64,000 nucleotides of DNA from Candidatus Thiodiazotropha sp. (ex Epidulcina cf. delphinae) (GCA_025656455.1 JAHXHS010000001.1:1-64000), one strand, 5' to 3'; shown: positions 18,758-29,370, numbered from the stretch's first letter. Made by a program: numbers and translations. The notes: generated from the letters alone by a model not told the origin.

Positions 18758-19753
18758 ATGGAACTGGTTTGCCCGGCAGGTAATCTGCCCTCCCTCAAAG
18801 TCGCCGTGGATAACGGCGCGGATGCGGTCTATTTCGGTCTGCGCAACGACACCAATGCACGCCACTTTCCCGGTCTCAACTTCAACGAGAAGCGCGCCGC
18901 GGAGGGGATCGCCTATGCGAAAGCACGGGGCGCGCGAGTCTTCATGGCCATCAATACCTTTCCACGACCGGATGGCTGGGAACGCTGGCGCCAGGCCGTG
19001 GATATCGCGGCCTCACTCTCGGTGGACGCCCTGATCTGCGCTGACATCGGCGTTCTCGACTATGCCTGCCATCGCTGGCCGGACCTGAAGCTGCACCTGT
19101 CTGTCCAGGCCTCCAGCACCAACTACGAGGCATTGGCGTTTTACCATCAATCTTTCGGCATCAAACGGGCGGTGCTGCCACGGGTGCTCTCCCTCAGTCA
19201 GGTTCAACAGGTGGTCGAGCACACGCCCGTGGAGATCGAGATCTTCGGCTTCGGCAGCCTGTGCGTGATGGTTGAGGGACGCTGCATCCTCTCCTCCTAC
19301 GTGACCGGTGAATCGCCGAACACCCACGGCGCCTGCTCCCCGGCGCAGTTCGTTGAATACCGAGAGACAGCGGAGGGGCTGGAATCCCGTCTCGGGGGGG
19401 TATTGACAGACCGCTACGGCAAAGGCGAGCAGGCCGGCTATCCGACAATCTGCAAGGGGCGTTTCGCGGTGGGAAAAAACACCTTCTATGCGATCGAGGA
19501 ACCCACCTCTCTGAATACCCTGGCCCTGCTTCCCGATCTGTTCAGGGCAGGGGTCAAGGCGATCAAGATCGAGGGCAGACAGCGCACCCCGGCCTATGTG
19601 GGTCAGGTGACCAAGGTTTGGCGTGAAGCCATTGATAGCTGTCGGCGAGACCCCGACAATTTCCTTGCAAAACAGTGCTGGAACGCCTCCCTTGACCAGG
19701 TTTCCGAAGGCGCCAGCACCACCCTGGGGCCCTACTACCGCCCATGGCAATAG
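18758..19753 (+). CDS. ubiU: O2-independent ubiquinone hydroxylation protein UbiU
   Basis: A 331-residue U32-family protein. Cysteines 169, 176, 193 and 232 fall exactly where E. coli UbiU has its [4Fe-4S] ligands (SLCVMVEGRC, THGAC, PTIC). UbiU forms a complex with UbiV that hydroxylates ubiquinone precursors without oxygen, using prephenate as the oxygen source. ubiV overlaps its end by 10 bases. The third partner, ubiT, is 8 kb away at 27791. Confidence 0.95.
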   Translation: MELVCPAGNLPSLKVAVDNGADAVYFGLRNDTNARHFPGLNFNEKRAAEGIAYAKARGARVFMAINTFPRPDGWERWRQAVDIAASLSVDALICADIGVLDYACHRWPDLKLHLSVQASSTNYEALAFYHQSFGIKRAVLPRVLSLSQVQQVVEHTPVEIEIFGFGSLCVMVEGRCILSSYVTGESPNTHGACSPAQFVEYRETAEGLESRLGGVLTDRYGKGEQAGYPTICKGRFAVGKNTFYAIEEPTSLNTLALLPDLFRAGVKAIKIEGRQRTPAYVGQVTKVWREAIDSCRRDPDNFLAKQCWNASLDQVSEGASTTLGPYYRPWQ

Positions 19754-20661
19754 ATATGACTGGTTCTACAAAACTCTCGCTCGGCCCGGTGCTCTTCTAT
19801 TGGTCCCGGGACGCGTTGTTCGATTTTTACGCCCAGGCGGCGGAAATGCCGGTGGATATCATCTATCTCGGCGAGACGGTCTGCTCTAAGCGACGCAGCC
19901 TCCGCAGCAGCGACTGGCTCGATATCGCCACGGAATTGAGCGACAACACCGACAAGGAGATCATACTCTCGACGCTTGCCCTGCTGGAGGCTGAATCGGA
20001 GCTGAAGACACTCAGGCGATTGTGCGAAAACGGCCGCTTCATGGTGGAAGCCAACGACATCGGAGCGGTTCAGATACTGACCCAGAGACAGCTCCCGTTC
20101 GTCACCGGCCCCAGTGTCAATATCTACAACCCGGCCACCCTCAAACTCCTGGCCGCCAAGGGTCTTAAACGCTGGATGCTGCCAATCGAGCTATCCAAGG
20201 AGACCCTGAGACAGATGCAGTCGCAGCGCCCGCAAGGCCTGGAAACCGAGGTCTTCTGCTATGGACGCATGCCGCTAACCCTGTCGGCCCGCTGCTTTAC
20301 CGCCCGATCACACAACCTGCCGAAAGACGACTGTCAATATAAATGCATCGACTACCCCGATGGCCGACTGCTCGCCACCCAGGAAGGTGAACCGTTCCTC
20401 GCCTTGAACGGCATCCAGACCGTTTCCGCCAAGACCTGTAATCTACTGCCTGAGATCCCGCTTCTCAGAGAACTGAAAGTGGACGTATTGAGGATCAGCC
20501 CACAGTCGACATTCACCCGCCAGATTGTGGATGCATTCCACCAGTCTCTGAACGGCTCCGCCATCAAGGACCTCGGTAAATATATGCCGCTCGGGCCCTG
20601 TGACGGCTACTGGCACGGCAGTAGCGGGCTTTCCGCATGCACTGAATCCAGCCCGCCCTGA
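19744..20661 (+). CDS. ubiV: O2-independent ubiquinone hydroxylation protein UbiV
   Basis: A 305-residue partner of UbiU. The cysteines fit the UbiV cluster: one in LGETVC (residue 47) and three in ARCFTARSHNLPKDDCQYKC. The start at 19744 overlaps ubiU in another frame; ATG 19756 is an alternative. Together with ubiT this gives the cell a route to ubiquinone under anoxia, as for denitrifiers or sulfur oxidisers in sediments. Confidence 0.94.
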   Translation: MAIDMTGSTKLSLGPVLFYWSRDALFDFYAQAAEMPVDIIYLGETVCSKRRSLRSSDWLDIATELSDNTDKEIILSTLALLEAESELKTLRRLCENGRFMVEANDIGAVQILTQRQLPFVTGPSVNIYNPATLKLLAAKGLKRWMLPIELSKETLRQMQSQRPQGLETEVFCYGRMPLTLSARCFTARSHNLPKDDCQYKCIDYPDGRLLATQEGEPFLALNGIQTVSAKTCNLLPEIPLLRELKVDVLRISPQSTFTRQIVDAFHQSLNGSAIKDLGKYMPLGPCDGYWHGSSGLSACTESSPP

Positions 20662-20674
20662 AACACTGAAAAAA

Positions 20675-20778
20675 TATAACGCAAAGATCGCCATGAAGCG
20701 CAAAGGACGCAAAGAATGTAGATATATCAATCAATTGGCTTTGCGCTCATTGCGCTTCTCTGCGTGCTTTGCGTTATA
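20675..20778. repeat. CGCAAAG-type inverted repeat
   Basis: TATAACGCAAAG at 20675-20686 is inverted at 20767-20778, with further CGCAAAG/CTTTGCG copies between. The same family appears at 29371-29459 and flanks the GxxExxY relic at 35977 and 36305. It follows the ubiV stop and may serve as a transcription end. A 14-bp fragment of the E3 arm follows at 20796. Confidence 0.75.
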
Positions 20779-20944
20779 ACGTGCTGTCTACGGATGGACA
20801 CTACACTAGGATAGTAATTCCCGGGCCGACTAGATGATTTAGCCTGGTAACGGTAATATTCAGGTCACAGGATCGTGTTGACCGGTCTTCTCAAGGACGA
20901 AACAAGCCAACCATTCGATCCAAATGGTCAGACGAGGATATTGC

Positions 20945-23143
20945 ATGCGCAACCGACAGCACCGCAGATTCCGCTACATCCCGCTTGTCATCGTCGTGAC
21001 GCTCTCCTCGTTCAACGCCCATAGCGATGCCGATCCCACCGCATTCTCAGAAAGCTACTTCTACGACGATCTGCCGGTGGTTCTCTCTGCCTCCAGACTC
21101 TCCCAGTCACAGGCAGATACACCGACCGCCATGACCGTCATCGACAAGAAGATGATTCAGGCCAGCGCCGCACTGAATCTACCCGATCTGCTGCGGCTGG
21201 TGCCCGGGTTCACGATCGGCTTCTATTCCGGCACACGAGCCACCGTCAGCTATCACGGACACGCTGACGAATACGCAAGAGACATGCAGGTGCTTATTGA
21301 CGGAAGATCAATATATGATCCCGTATACGGCGGCATACCCTGGTCCGAACTATCCCTGAGCCTGGACGAAATTCTCCGAATCGAGGTCATCCGGGGGCCG
21401 AATGCGGCCGCATACGGCTCCAACTCCTATGCAGGGGTGATAAACATTGTCACCGATCATCCCGGAGATCTTCTCGGCACATCGTTCTCATCCACGATCG
21501 GATATGGGAAAACGCGCTATTTCGAGGCGGCGCACGCCGCAGCCGTGGAAAACCTCGATTATCGAATCTCAGCCAGCTACAAAGAGGATGAAGGGTTCGA
21601 TAATCGCGATGACGCCTCCAGGGCCAGGTGGTTGAAGTTTGACAGTGACTATCGTATCGACATGGATAACACAATCCGTACCTCCTTGGGTGTCGTGCAT
21701 GGCAACTATGACGAGGGGCATCCCTCACTGTTGCAGAAAGAGAGGGAACTCGACAACCGATATAATTATCAGTCCATGGAGTGGAGCCGATTCCTATCGC
21801 CAACGAACCGTTTAAACATCCACTTTTATCACAATTACTACGCCGTCGATGACCTCTATCGAACACCTCGCCTGTCTGAGCAAATCAATGCTATCGAGGA
21901 ATTGCAACTACTCGACGAGTCCGTTAGAGCGGATTTCTTTGCGGGAATACTCTCCGGCGGCGCCTATGATTTCGATACCCTGCTCGATGAACTCAACCTG
22001 ACTGATTCCTCATTCCTGTTTTCCTGGATCGGCCTCAAATCCCACCGCTACGACCTAGAACTTGAACACACCATCGAGCCCGTGGACGATCTACGTATCG
22101 CATGGGGATTCGGCGCCAGGCATGACCGTGGCGAAAGCTACTGGCTGTTCCATCAGAACGACCCCGTTTCCAGGGACTTGTACAGACTCTTCCTTAACGC
22201 TGAGTGGTATGCCACACCTAATACCGTAATCAATGCCGGAGGGATGCTTGAGAAATTCGAGGGTAAAGAGCGGCTATTTTCACCCAGACTGGGCGTCAAC
22301 TACCACCTGAATCCCTCGAATACCATAAGAATCAGCGGTTCTCGGTCCTATCGAATGCCGACCATCTATGAGGATAATGTCAATCTCGCGGTCTATCTTG
22401 GATCCGCGGACGATGAGTTAAACACCTGGATAGTCAGCACCGAAGATCTGGAGCCGCAACGGATAGACCGTATCGAAACCGGCTATTTCGGAAATTTCAC
22501 CGAATACGGCCTCAATTTCGACCTGTGTCTGTTTCATGAAGAATACTCGGATATTATCGATCAGTACCGTGACTTCGGCTATCCCGATCCCGACAGAGGC
22601 GTAACCGACCCGTTCGCACTGAGCGTACTCGACGAATTCCACTCGTTTTTCCAGAGTGGCGCATTCACCTATACCAATTTCGGGCGCGTCGAAATAAACG
22701 GCGTCGAATTCGAACTCGACTATAGACCCACCTTGAGGGACATGCTGTTTTTCGGATTCAGTTATCTGAATGTCAGCGGCAATGAATTGAAGCGGCTCAA
22801 GGAGGGCGCCTACAGCATCAAGGAGAATGCGCAAGACAAAATACCACAAAGAACCTTCAGCCTGATCGCCAGCCACTCATTCGATGACGGCGTCACGCTA
22901 AGCACCGCTTACTATTTCACTGACGAAATGGCTTGGCCAGGGGAAGGCGATACCGTCCCCAACTACAGTCGCTGGGACATAAAATTCAACAAGAAGCTGA
23001 CCATATCCAATTCCGACATTGACATCTCACTGGCACTGCAAAACCTGCACAAGGATAATTTCGACTTCTACCACGACAAGCGGATAGATGAACACAACAT
23101 ATGGGAAAAAAGGGCATATCTACAGGCAAAGATCTCTATTTAA
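20945..23143 (+). CDS. TonB-dependent outer-membrane receptor
   Basis: A 732-residue protein with a signal peptide ending near residue 26 (SFNAHS). The plug domain is at about residues 45-165, containing VVLSASRLSQSQADTPTAMT, DLLRLVPGF and the typical RIEVIRGPNAAAYGSNSYAG. A beta-barrel follows and ends in KISI. The start at ATG 20945 is preferred because GAGGA lies 7 bases upstream; ATG 20924 is possible. The ligand is unknown. It shares an operon with a binding protein and a hybrid kinase (gaps of 11 bases and an overlap), suggesting a sensing role rather than simple uptake. Confidence 0.88.
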   Translation: MRNRQHRRFRYIPLVIVVTLSSFNAHSDADPTAFSESYFYDDLPVVLSASRLSQSQADTPTAMTVIDKKMIQASAALNLPDLLRLVPGFTIGFYSGTRATVSYHGHADEYARDMQVLIDGRSIYDPVYGGIPWSELSLSLDEILRIEVIRGPNAAAYGSNSYAGVINIVTDHPGDLLGTSFSSTIGYGKTRYFEAAHAAAVENLDYRISASYKEDEGFDNRDDASRARWLKFDSDYRIDMDNTIRTSLGVVHGNYDEGHPSLLQKERELDNRYNYQSMEWSRFLSPTNRLNIHFYHNYYAVDDLYRTPRLSEQINAIEELQLLDESVRADFFAGILSGGAYDFDTLLDELNLTDSSFLFSWIGLKSHRYDLELEHTIEPVDDLRIAWGFGARHDRGESYWLFHQNDPVSRDLYRLFLNAEWYATPNTVINAGGMLEKFEGKERLFSPRLGVNYHLNPSNTIRISGSRSYRMPTIYEDNVNLAVYLGSADDELNTWIVSTEDLEPQRIDRIETGYFGNFTEYGLNFDLCLFHEEYSDIIDQYRDFGYPDPDRGVTDPFALSVLDEFHSFFQSGAFTYTNFGRVEINGVEFELDYRPTLRDMLFFGFSYLNVSGNELKRLKEGAYSIKENAQDKIPQRTFSLIASHSFDDGVTLSTAYYFTDEMAWPGEGDTVPNYSRWDIKFNKKLTISNSDIDISLALQNLHKDNFDFYHDKRIDEHNIWEKRAYLQAKISI

Positions 23144-23154
23144 CAATCGCTTAG

Positions 23155-24210
23155 ATGTTCAGAAGACGCGCCAATCACCTACTCCACCGCCACTCAAGGG
23201 AGCCAGCTCGTTTTGGGTGTTCGATATTGCCGCCAATCAGCCGCCATCACAGCCACAGATCGGCACTGATTACGACTGCCTTTCTCATCTTATTCCTGCT
23301 GCCGGTCAACTGCCCTTCCAAGGACCACGTCAGCAATATTCTGATGCTGTTGAGCGGCAATGAGGATGTCTATCTGGATGTGGCGACCACGATAACCAAC
23401 GCCACGATCAAATACTGCAGAAATAGCGGCCTTGATTGCCAAAATGCCAATTTCGAGATCGTCCAGATAGCCTCGTACGACATACAGCAGGATAAGGACT
23501 ATTTCCTGATTGTCACACTTGGCATCAAGGCCGCTGAGTTTGCGCAACACAAGCTGAAGGATAAGCTTGTCCTCTCGGCGCTGTTGCCGAAAGGCAACGG
23601 CAAATACGAAAAACTTGCCGCGGCAGGCGTGAACCACGCCTTTCTCTACCTCGACCAACCGCTTCACAGAAGCCTGCTGTTAATCAAGACCCTGTCCGAT
23701 CGATTTCAAAGCGTCGGGATTCTCATCAGCAAAGACAATACAGCCAGCGCAAGCGCCCTTTCCGAATCGGCCGGGAGGCTCGATTTAGACCTGGAGATCC
23801 AATGGGTGGAAACAAAGGACCAGATCGGTTCATCGCTCAACCACTTACTTGACGGTGTCGACATTCTCTTGGCGGTTCCGGATACTAATATCCACAACAG
23901 GTCCACGGTGTCTAACATTCTGCTCTCCGCATACAGGAAGAGGATCCCGCTGATCGGCTTCTCATCGGCCTATGTCAAGGCAGGCGCGCTTGCTGCTGTA
24001 TACTCGTCACCGGAAGACATCGCCTTTCAGGTCAGGGACTGTATTGTAAAAACATTCTCCAGCGGCTCGATAGCGAAAAAGGAGCAGATGGCTGATTACT
24101 TTTCTATACTATTCAACGCCGATGTGGCGCGTTCATTGGATTTCCCGATTGAGTCTGTAAAAAAACTCAAAGCGAAGATGCTTAGTAGATTAAACGATGA
24201 TTCTGAATAA
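23155..24210 (+). CDS. Periplasmic substrate-binding protein (ABC_sub_bind type)
   Basis: A 351-residue protein. A hydrophobic stretch at about residues 37-53 ([17 protein letters not shown]) looks like a signal peptide preceded by an unusually long basic N-terminus. The rest resembles the PF04392-type binding proteins ([46 protein letters not shown]). No permease or ATPase is nearby; instead it overlaps a hybrid histidine kinase by 14 bases. I infer it presents a ligand to that kinase. The true start may lie closer to the hydrophobic stretch. Confidence 0.75.
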   Translation: MFRRRANHLLHRHSREPARFGCSILPPISRHHSHRSALITTAFLILFLLPVNCPSKDHVSNILMLLSGNEDVYLDVATTITNATIKYCRNSGLDCQNANFEIVQIASYDIQQDKDYFLIVTLGIKAAEFAQHKLKDKLVLSALLPKGNGKYEKLAAAGVNHAFLYLDQPLHRSLLLIKTLSDRFQSVGILISKDNTASASALSESAGRLDLDLEIQWVETKDQIGSSLNHLLDGVDILLAVPDTNIHNRSTVSNILLSAYRKRIPLIGFSSAYVKAGALAAVYSSPEDIAFQVRDCIVKTFSSGSIAKKEQMADYFSILFNADVARSLDFPIESVKKLKAKMLSRLNDDSE

Positions 24211-26947
24211 ATTAAAATCACTGAGATTTCAGGCATTAATGATCGGTTTACTGCCTGCGTTGATCGTTGCGCTAATGCTTACGGTCTATCTGATCAATAC
24301 ACAATTGGAGAGGCTTAACGAGTCCTTCAATGCAAAAGGCGTGTCCATTGCCAGCCAATCCGCCGCGATCAGTGTGTATGGGATCTTCACCCGGGACACC
24401 TCAATATTGGAAATGAGCCTGAGGCCTGTTTTTCTTCAGCAAGATGTCCACAGCATCGAGGTCTTTGATTCATCCGGCTCCTTGCTTTCCCGCATGCTCA
24501 AACAGACCGACGAAAAGCAAAGCAATCTTGCGGAGTTCTCATCACCCGTCATCTATATGGTTGAGGATATCAATATCACTGACTACCCGGACCAGACTAA
24601 CAACAGCATGGCCGGAGGCAAAAACGAGAGCATGGGCAATGTCGTATTGACCCTCAGCAAAACCAGACTTGACAGAAACAAGGCCATCATCCTCCGCAAT
24701 TCCATGCTGATGCTGGTATTCGGCCTTGCCGGGACAGCCATCTTCTCTCTTGCCTTGAGCCGTTCCGTCATCAAGCCCATCGACAGACTGACTCAAGCCG
24801 TTTCACGCATGCGTGACGGCGATCTCACCGCACGAGTACCGGAAGTCTCCAACGGAGAGATTCGAAGCCTGGAAGAAGGCTTCAACGCCATGACCAGCAA
24901 GATACTCCGTTCCCATGAAACCATGCAGCAACAAATCGATCAAGCGACCTCGGAACTTACCGAGACCATGGAGGCGCTCGAAATTCAAAACGTGGAACTC
25001 GATCTGGCCAAGAAGAGAGCGCTGTCCGCCAGCAAAGCGAAGTCTGAGTTTCTAGCCAACATGAGCCATGAAATAAGAACGCCGATGAATGGCGTCCTAG
25101 GGTTCACCAATCTCCTTTTGAAGACTGAACTCTCCAGGCAGCAGCATGACCTGGTGAATACCATTTCGAAATCCGCCATCAATCTACTTGAGATCATCAA
25201 CGAAATATTGGACTATTCTAAACTCGAGTATGGAAAACTCGAACCGGAAACCACGCCTTTCGATGCCAGGGAATGCTTCGAGGAGCCCACGGTGCTTCTC
25301 TCTCCCTCCGCCCATGACAAAGGGTTGGAATTGATTCTACTTGTCTATTCCGATGTCCCGAAAACACTCGTCGGCGACGAAACACGCATTCGGCAGATTC
25401 TCGTCAACCTCATCAGCAACGCGATTAAATTCACCCACCAGGGTGACGTCATCATTCGCGTAATGATCGATACAGAAACCACGGACAAGTGTATTCTGAA
25501 ATTCTCGGTCACCGATACCGGCATCGGCATCGACGTTAAGGCTCAGCACCTGCTATTCGAGTCTTTTCAACAGGCCGATTCATCGACCAGCCGCATGTAT
25601 GGAGGCACCGGACTCGGGTTGAGTATTTGTAAAAAACTGGCTCAATCCATGAACGGTGATATCGAACTGGTCAGCAGCCTGGGCGAGGGGTCCAATTTCA
25701 TCGTAACCTTACCGCTCGCAAAACCGCACCATTCACAACCAATAAACAGCAGCCTCATCCATCAGGGTAGGCGCGCCTTACTGATCGACAGACACAGACT
25801 CTCATTCCTGGCAATCAGACATACACTAGAATCTTTTGGCATCGAAATCGCAGATGGACAATATCCCGGCAGTTGCTCTGATCAAGTCGACCTGATGGTA
25901 TTGGGCTTTGAAAATTGTGACATCGAATCGGGTTTTGCGGAGCAGGAAATCCGCCGGCTCAGACCGATCTGTAATACACCATTTCTGATACTACTCAGTG
26001 CCTCAGAGAGAATCATCATTGAACAATATCAGTCATTGAGCGACGACTTCTATCTTTCAAAACCCATAAGTACGACAAAGTTGACTGAAATATTGGGAGG
26101 CGTATTCTCCAGCCCGGACCAAAAACAACCGTTGATCGACGAACAGAGCATCGATCCATCGTTTCCGATTCTGGATAACTACAACATACTTGTCGTTGAC
26201 GACAACGATATCAATCTTAAGTTGATCAGTACATTGATGAGAAGCAAGGGAGCCACTGTCACAGAAGCTAATGATGGCCTGAGCGCCATCACCCAAACCC
26301 GTAGCAACACCTATGATCTGATATTGATGGATATTCATATGCCGAGGATGAAAGGCACTGAAGCCGCGGAAGTCATTCGCAGAGACGAAGCCCCCGACAG
26401 ACATACACCTATCATTGCGCTTACCGCTGACGCAGTGCCCGCGACAAGGAATCAGATTAAGGAGTCGGGTATGGACGGCTATCTATTGAAACCGATCGAT
26501 GAACCTCAAATGTGGTCGGCGATCAGCAATATTTTCAGTCGTCGCATGCCTGTCGGCATCAATGATTCTCACCAGTATGACTACGACAAACAAAGCGACC
26601 CCGCCAGTCTGCCGGTAAGGGATTACGATAAGATCCTCGGCATCACAGGAGGCGACCAAAGTCTGGCTGACGAAATGTTCAACCAGTTGTGTACCGAATT
26701 ACCGCAGCAGCTGGCGCAAATCGATACCTACATGGTTGACTTGGATTGGGCCAACCTCAAGGAGATCGCCCACAAAATACACGGCTCCACTTCATCCTGC
26801 GGCGTACCGGCCCTGGATTATGCGGTGCACAGATTCGAATCTGTCTGTAGTTCGATAGATAGTGAGAATTTACACGACGAGTACCGGAAACTGAAACAGG
26901 AAGTTAAAAGGCTGCTTGAAACCCAAGAGATTCACAATGCGATCTAG
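24197..26947 (+). CDS. BarA-like hybrid sensor histidine kinase
   Basis: A 916-residue inner-membrane kinase. TM helices lie at about 14-35 and 165-190 around a periplasmic sensor, followed by HAMP (about 190-245) and HisKA with H291 in [15 protein letters not shown]. The ATPase lobe has N, G1 (DTGIGI) and G2 ([10 protein letters not shown]) boxes. A first receiver-like domain (about 525-640) lacks a clear acidic pocket. A second receiver has D712 in LILMDIHMP, and a C-terminal Hpt domain has H859. The architecture resembles BarA. No response regulator is adjacent. It overlaps the binding-protein gene and murI, so all are probably cotranscribed. Confidence 0.9.
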   Translation: MILNKLKSLRFQALMIGLLPALIVALMLTVYLINTQLERLNESFNAKGVSIASQSAAISVYGIFTRDTSILEMSLRPVFLQQDVHSIEVFDSSGSLLSRMLKQTDEKQSNLAEFSSPVIYMVEDINITDYPDQTNNSMAGGKNESMGNVVLTLSKTRLDRNKAIILRNSMLMLVFGLAGTAIFSLALSRSVIKPIDRLTQAVSRMRDGDLTARVPEVSNGEIRSLEEGFNAMTSKILRSHETMQQQIDQATSELTETMEALEIQNVELDLAKKRALSASKAKSEFLANMSHEIRTPMNGVLGFTNLLLKTELSRQQHDLVNTISKSAINLLEIINEILDYSKLEYGKLEPETTPFDARECFEEPTVLLSPSAHDKGLELILLVYSDVPKTLVGDETRIRQILVNLISNAIKFTHQGDVIIRVMIDTETTDKCILKFSVTDTGIGIDVKAQHLLFESFQQADSSTSRMYGGTGLGLSICKKLAQSMNGDIELVSSLGEGSNFIVTLPLAKPHHSQPINSSLIHQGRRALLIDRHRLSFLAIRHTLESFGIEIADGQYPGSCSDQVDLMVLGFENCDIESGFAEQEIRRLRPICNTPFLILLSASERIIIEQYQSLSDDFYLSKPISTTKLTEILGGVFSSPDQKQPLIDEQSIDPSFPILDNYNILVVDDNDINLKLISTLMRSKGATVTEANDGLSAITQTRSNTYDLILMDIHMPRMKGTEAAEVIRRDEAPDRHTPIIALTADAVPATRNQIKESGMDGYLLKPIDEPQMWSAISNIFSRRMPVGINDSHQYDYDKQSDPASLPVRDYDKILGITGGDQSLADEMFNQLCTELPQQLAQIDTYMVDLDWANLKEIAHKIHGSTSSCGVPALDYAVHRFESVCSSIDSENLHDEYRKLKQEVKRLLETQEIHNAI

Positions 26948-27743
26948 TCCAATTGGAATATTCGACTCCGGCATAGGAGGCCTCTCCGTCGTGCGTCATA
27001 TCCGCGAAATACTGCCGTCGGAGAATCTTCTCTATGTCTCTGACAGGGCCCATCTGCCCTATGGAACCAAACAGAGCCGGTATGTTCTGGATCGCACCCT
27101 CCGGATTAGCGAATTCCTTGTTCAGCAAGGGGCCAAGGCAATCGTGATCGCCTGCAATACGGCCACGGCAGTAGCGGTCAATCACCTCCGCAAGACGTTT
27201 CAACTACCCATCATAGGCATGGAACCCGGGGTCAAACCTGCCATTCTCCAGAGCCGCAACGGCCTGATCGGCGTCCTGGCCACCGAGGGCACATTAGGCA
27301 GCGGCAAATTTCAGACCCTGCTCAGTCAACATGCCAACGCCAGCGAGGTTATTATCTGCCCCTGCCATGGCTGGGTCGAGGCCATTGAACACGATGGCGT
27401 GGCGTATCAAAAAGCCCTGGAGCTTGTCAGACGACAACTGACACCGGTGCTGGAAAAAGGCGTCGATACCCTTGTTTTAGGCTGTACCCATTACCCGTAT
27501 CTCAAGGAGAGTATTCTAAAAGTAGCCGGTCCGTCCGTCACTATCATCGATACCGGCCCGGCCGTAGCCAAACAACTGCAGCGGAGGCTGGCCGGTGAAA
27601 ATCTTCTCTCAACCGACAGTGCCCCCGGCAGTGAGCGCTTTTGGTGCAGCGCCCCTCCTGAACAGACACAGGAGCTTATTGAAAAACTGCAGGGCAGACC
27701 CTGTGTCGTCAATCCGCTGCCGCTACCAGGCAAAAGTGTCTGA
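26937..27743 (+). CDS. murI: Glutamate racemase
   Basis: A 268-residue enzyme supplying D-glutamate for peptidoglycan. The N-terminus [13 protein letters not shown], catalytic cysteines in IACNTATA and LGCTHYP, and [11 protein letters not shown] all fit MurI. ATG 26937 is chosen because AAGAGA lies 8 bases upstream. It overlaps the kinase gene end by 11 bases, an unusual partner for a housekeeping gene. Confidence 0.95.
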   Translation: MRSSPIGIFDSGIGGLSVVRHIREILPSENLLYVSDRAHLPYGTKQSRYVLDRTLRISEFLVQQGAKAIVIACNTATAVAVNHLRKTFQLPIIGMEPGVKPAILQSRNGLIGVLATEGTLGSGKFQTLLSQHANASEVIICPCHGWVEAIEHDGVAYQKALELVRRQLTPVLEKGVDTLVLGCTHYPYLKESILKVAGPSVTIIDTGPAVAKQLQRRLAGENLLSTDSAPGSERFWCSAPPEQTQELIEKLQGRPCVVNPLPLPGKSV

Positions 27744-27790
27744 TCAGCGGTTAGCCGGGTTGAACATCGCCGGCCATCTGTAAGGAAGCG

Positions 27791-28276
27791 CTATGGAGCG
27801 TAGTGAAAACGCTCGTAAAGCGTTAGACAACGTTCGATAAAGGGTCGTAAATCCTTAGGTATCGGCAGCTGTTCCATCTCGACGGCAGCCAGCATGTTCT
27901 TTAAATGCACCCCCAATCCCGTATCGCCGTCCATCACCAGATGGCGCTGAAAAAACAGGGTATCGGGATCTTCCCTACCGCTGATCAATAGCAGGTAATC
28001 ATAAACGGTCCCGGTTATGGTCAACTCCGCCGCCTTGTCTCCCGCCTCTGCAATTGCACCGTTGGTCAGTGTCAAGGCATAGCTGAGATCCGCATCGCTG
28101 ACCTTGATATGCACCACCCTGCCCTCAAGAAAGTCGAGTTCGCCTTCGCGCCGCTCATTGCGGAACAGCTGGTTGAGGATGGCGCTCAAGATACGGCCAT
28201 GGGCCTTTCTCGGCAGAAGTTTCAGCGGCAGGGCCAGCGGCCTCGGCATTAGGGGACGTTTTGTTGCCACATGCAT
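27791..28276 (-). CDS. ubiT: Ubiquinone biosynthesis accessory factor UbiT (SCP2 domain)
   Basis: A 161-residue SCP2-type lipid-binding protein. The diagnostic segment DPDTLFFQRHLVMDGDTGLG and the following LKNMLAAVEMEQLP closely parallel E. coli UbiT. It binds isoprenoid quinone intermediates and works with UbiU and UbiV in oxygen-independent synthesis. ATG 28276 or 28249 could be the start. It diverges from the TauD-like gene over about 85 bases. Confidence 0.9.
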   Translation of the reverse strand: MHVATKRPLMPRPLALPLKLLPRKAHGRILSAILNQLFRNERREGELDFLEGRVVHIKVSDADLSYALTLTNGAIAEAGDKAAELTITGTVYDYLLLISGREDPDTLFFQRHLVMDGDTGLGVHLKNMLAAVEMEQLPIPKDLRPFIERCLTLYERFHYAP

Positions 28277-28360
28277 GGTCTTTGCGCCTCATTGACTGGC
28301 TTTGTCAGGATTATCGGCTGTATCATACCAACAGTCGGCCCTTTCTGCGAAAATCCACGC

Positions 28361-29257
28361 ATGTCTAGTACTCCGTCAACCCCCTTTCTACCTGACAATC
28401 GAGATGCCTTCGCCGCTTGGCGGGAGCGCAAACTCGACAACTATCCGAAAACAATCGGCGATTTGATCGTGGAGATCAACGACCCGCGAACCCTCTCCCA
28501 GGCTGAACACGACAAGCTCCTTGCTCTCTGCCAAAAGAGCAATATGGCGATTTGGGCCGGTCTTTCCGGGCATGACGCGGATAAGGAAATCATCCGCAAT
28601 CTCGGCCTGAGCTTCGGTCTCAGCCACCTGGATCACAACATGTGCGCGGACAATGACGCCATCACCTCGCTTACCGTACAGTCAGATACGCTCCACCAAG
28701 GCTATATCCCCTATTCCAACCGCCCCATTGCCTGGCACACCGACGGCTACTACAACGCACCCGATCAACAGATCCACGCCTTACTGCTGCATTGCGTCCA
28801 GCCTGCCGAGGAGGGCGGCGAAAACGATCTGTTGGATCACGAGATCGTATTCACGCGGATCATGGAGGAAAACCCTGACTACATCCGCGCTCTGATGCAC
28901 CCACAGGCGATGACCATCCCTGCCAACACCACCAATGACAAGGAACTCAGACCGGCCCGAAGCGGGCCGGTATTCGCCATCCACCTCGATGGTCATCTGC
29001 ACATGCGCTATACCGACAGAAGCCGCAGTATCGAGTGGCTGGACGATCCCCTGCTAAGGGAAGCGGTCGCTTTTTTAAAATCGGTGCTGAAGACACCCTC
29101 TCCCTGGCATTTTCACGGCAGACTCGAAGCCGGTCAGGGGCTGATCTGCAATAACGTATTACACACCCGCACCGGATTCACCGACGGCGAACGGAGCCGC
29201 CTGCTCTACCGGGCGCGTTATTATGACCGTATCCACTATTGCAGTGGTCCGGGCTAA
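28361..29257 (+). CDS. TauD/TfdA-family Fe(II)/2-oxoglutarate-type dioxygenase
   Basis: A 298-residue cupin-fold oxygenase. The iron ligands are H126 and D128 in WHTDG, with the distal His H268 in NNVLHTRTGF and a following Arg in RLLYRARY for 2-oxoglutarate. The substrate is unknown. Codons 2-6 (after ATG) read through CTAGTACTCCGTCAAC, a palindromic-element arm, so the N-terminus MSSTPST is repeat-derived. The frame is open upstream to 28271 but ATG 28361 fits better. Confidence 0.8.
   Translation: MSSTPSTPFLPDNRDAFAAWRERKLDNYPKTIGDLIVEINDPRTLSQAEHDKLLALCQKSNMAIWAGLSGHDADKEIIRNLGLSFGLSHLDHNMCADNDAITSLTVQSDTLHQGYIPYSNRPIAWHTDGYYNAPDQQIHALLLHCVQPAEEGGENDLLDHEIVFTRIMEENPDYIRALMHPQAMTIPANTTNDKELRPARSGPVFAIHLDGHLHMRYTDRSRSIEWLDDPLLREAVAFLKSVLKTPSPWHFHGRLEAGQGLICNNVLHTRTGFTDGERSRLLYRARYYDRIHYCSGPG
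28365..28380. repeat. Palindromic-element arm fragment in a coding start
   Basis: CTAGTACTCCGTCAAC is nearly identical to the ends of the arms at 83 (CTAGTACTCTTTCAAG) and 35372 (CTAGTACTCCTTCAAC). No opposite arm is seen nearby. It encodes residues 2-7 of the dioxygenase. Confidence 0.6.
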
Positions 29258-29275
29258 CAATATCAAGCGGAATTT

Positions 29276-29306
29276 GTCCGCAAATGAACGCGAATAAACG
29301 CTAATT
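29276..29306 (+). repeat. GTCCGCAAATGAACGCG repeat
   Basis: GTCCGCAAATGAACGCGAAT followed by AAACGCTAATT. Further copies lie at 35096-35126 (inverted), 39937-39967 (direct) and 40304-40333 (inverted). It sits in the gap after the dioxygenase gene. Confidence 0.75.
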
Positions 29307-29370
29307 CGCCACCAACGGCCTCATGCCGTAGCACCGCTAACCCGTTGTCCATCCACAAACAAGACAATTT

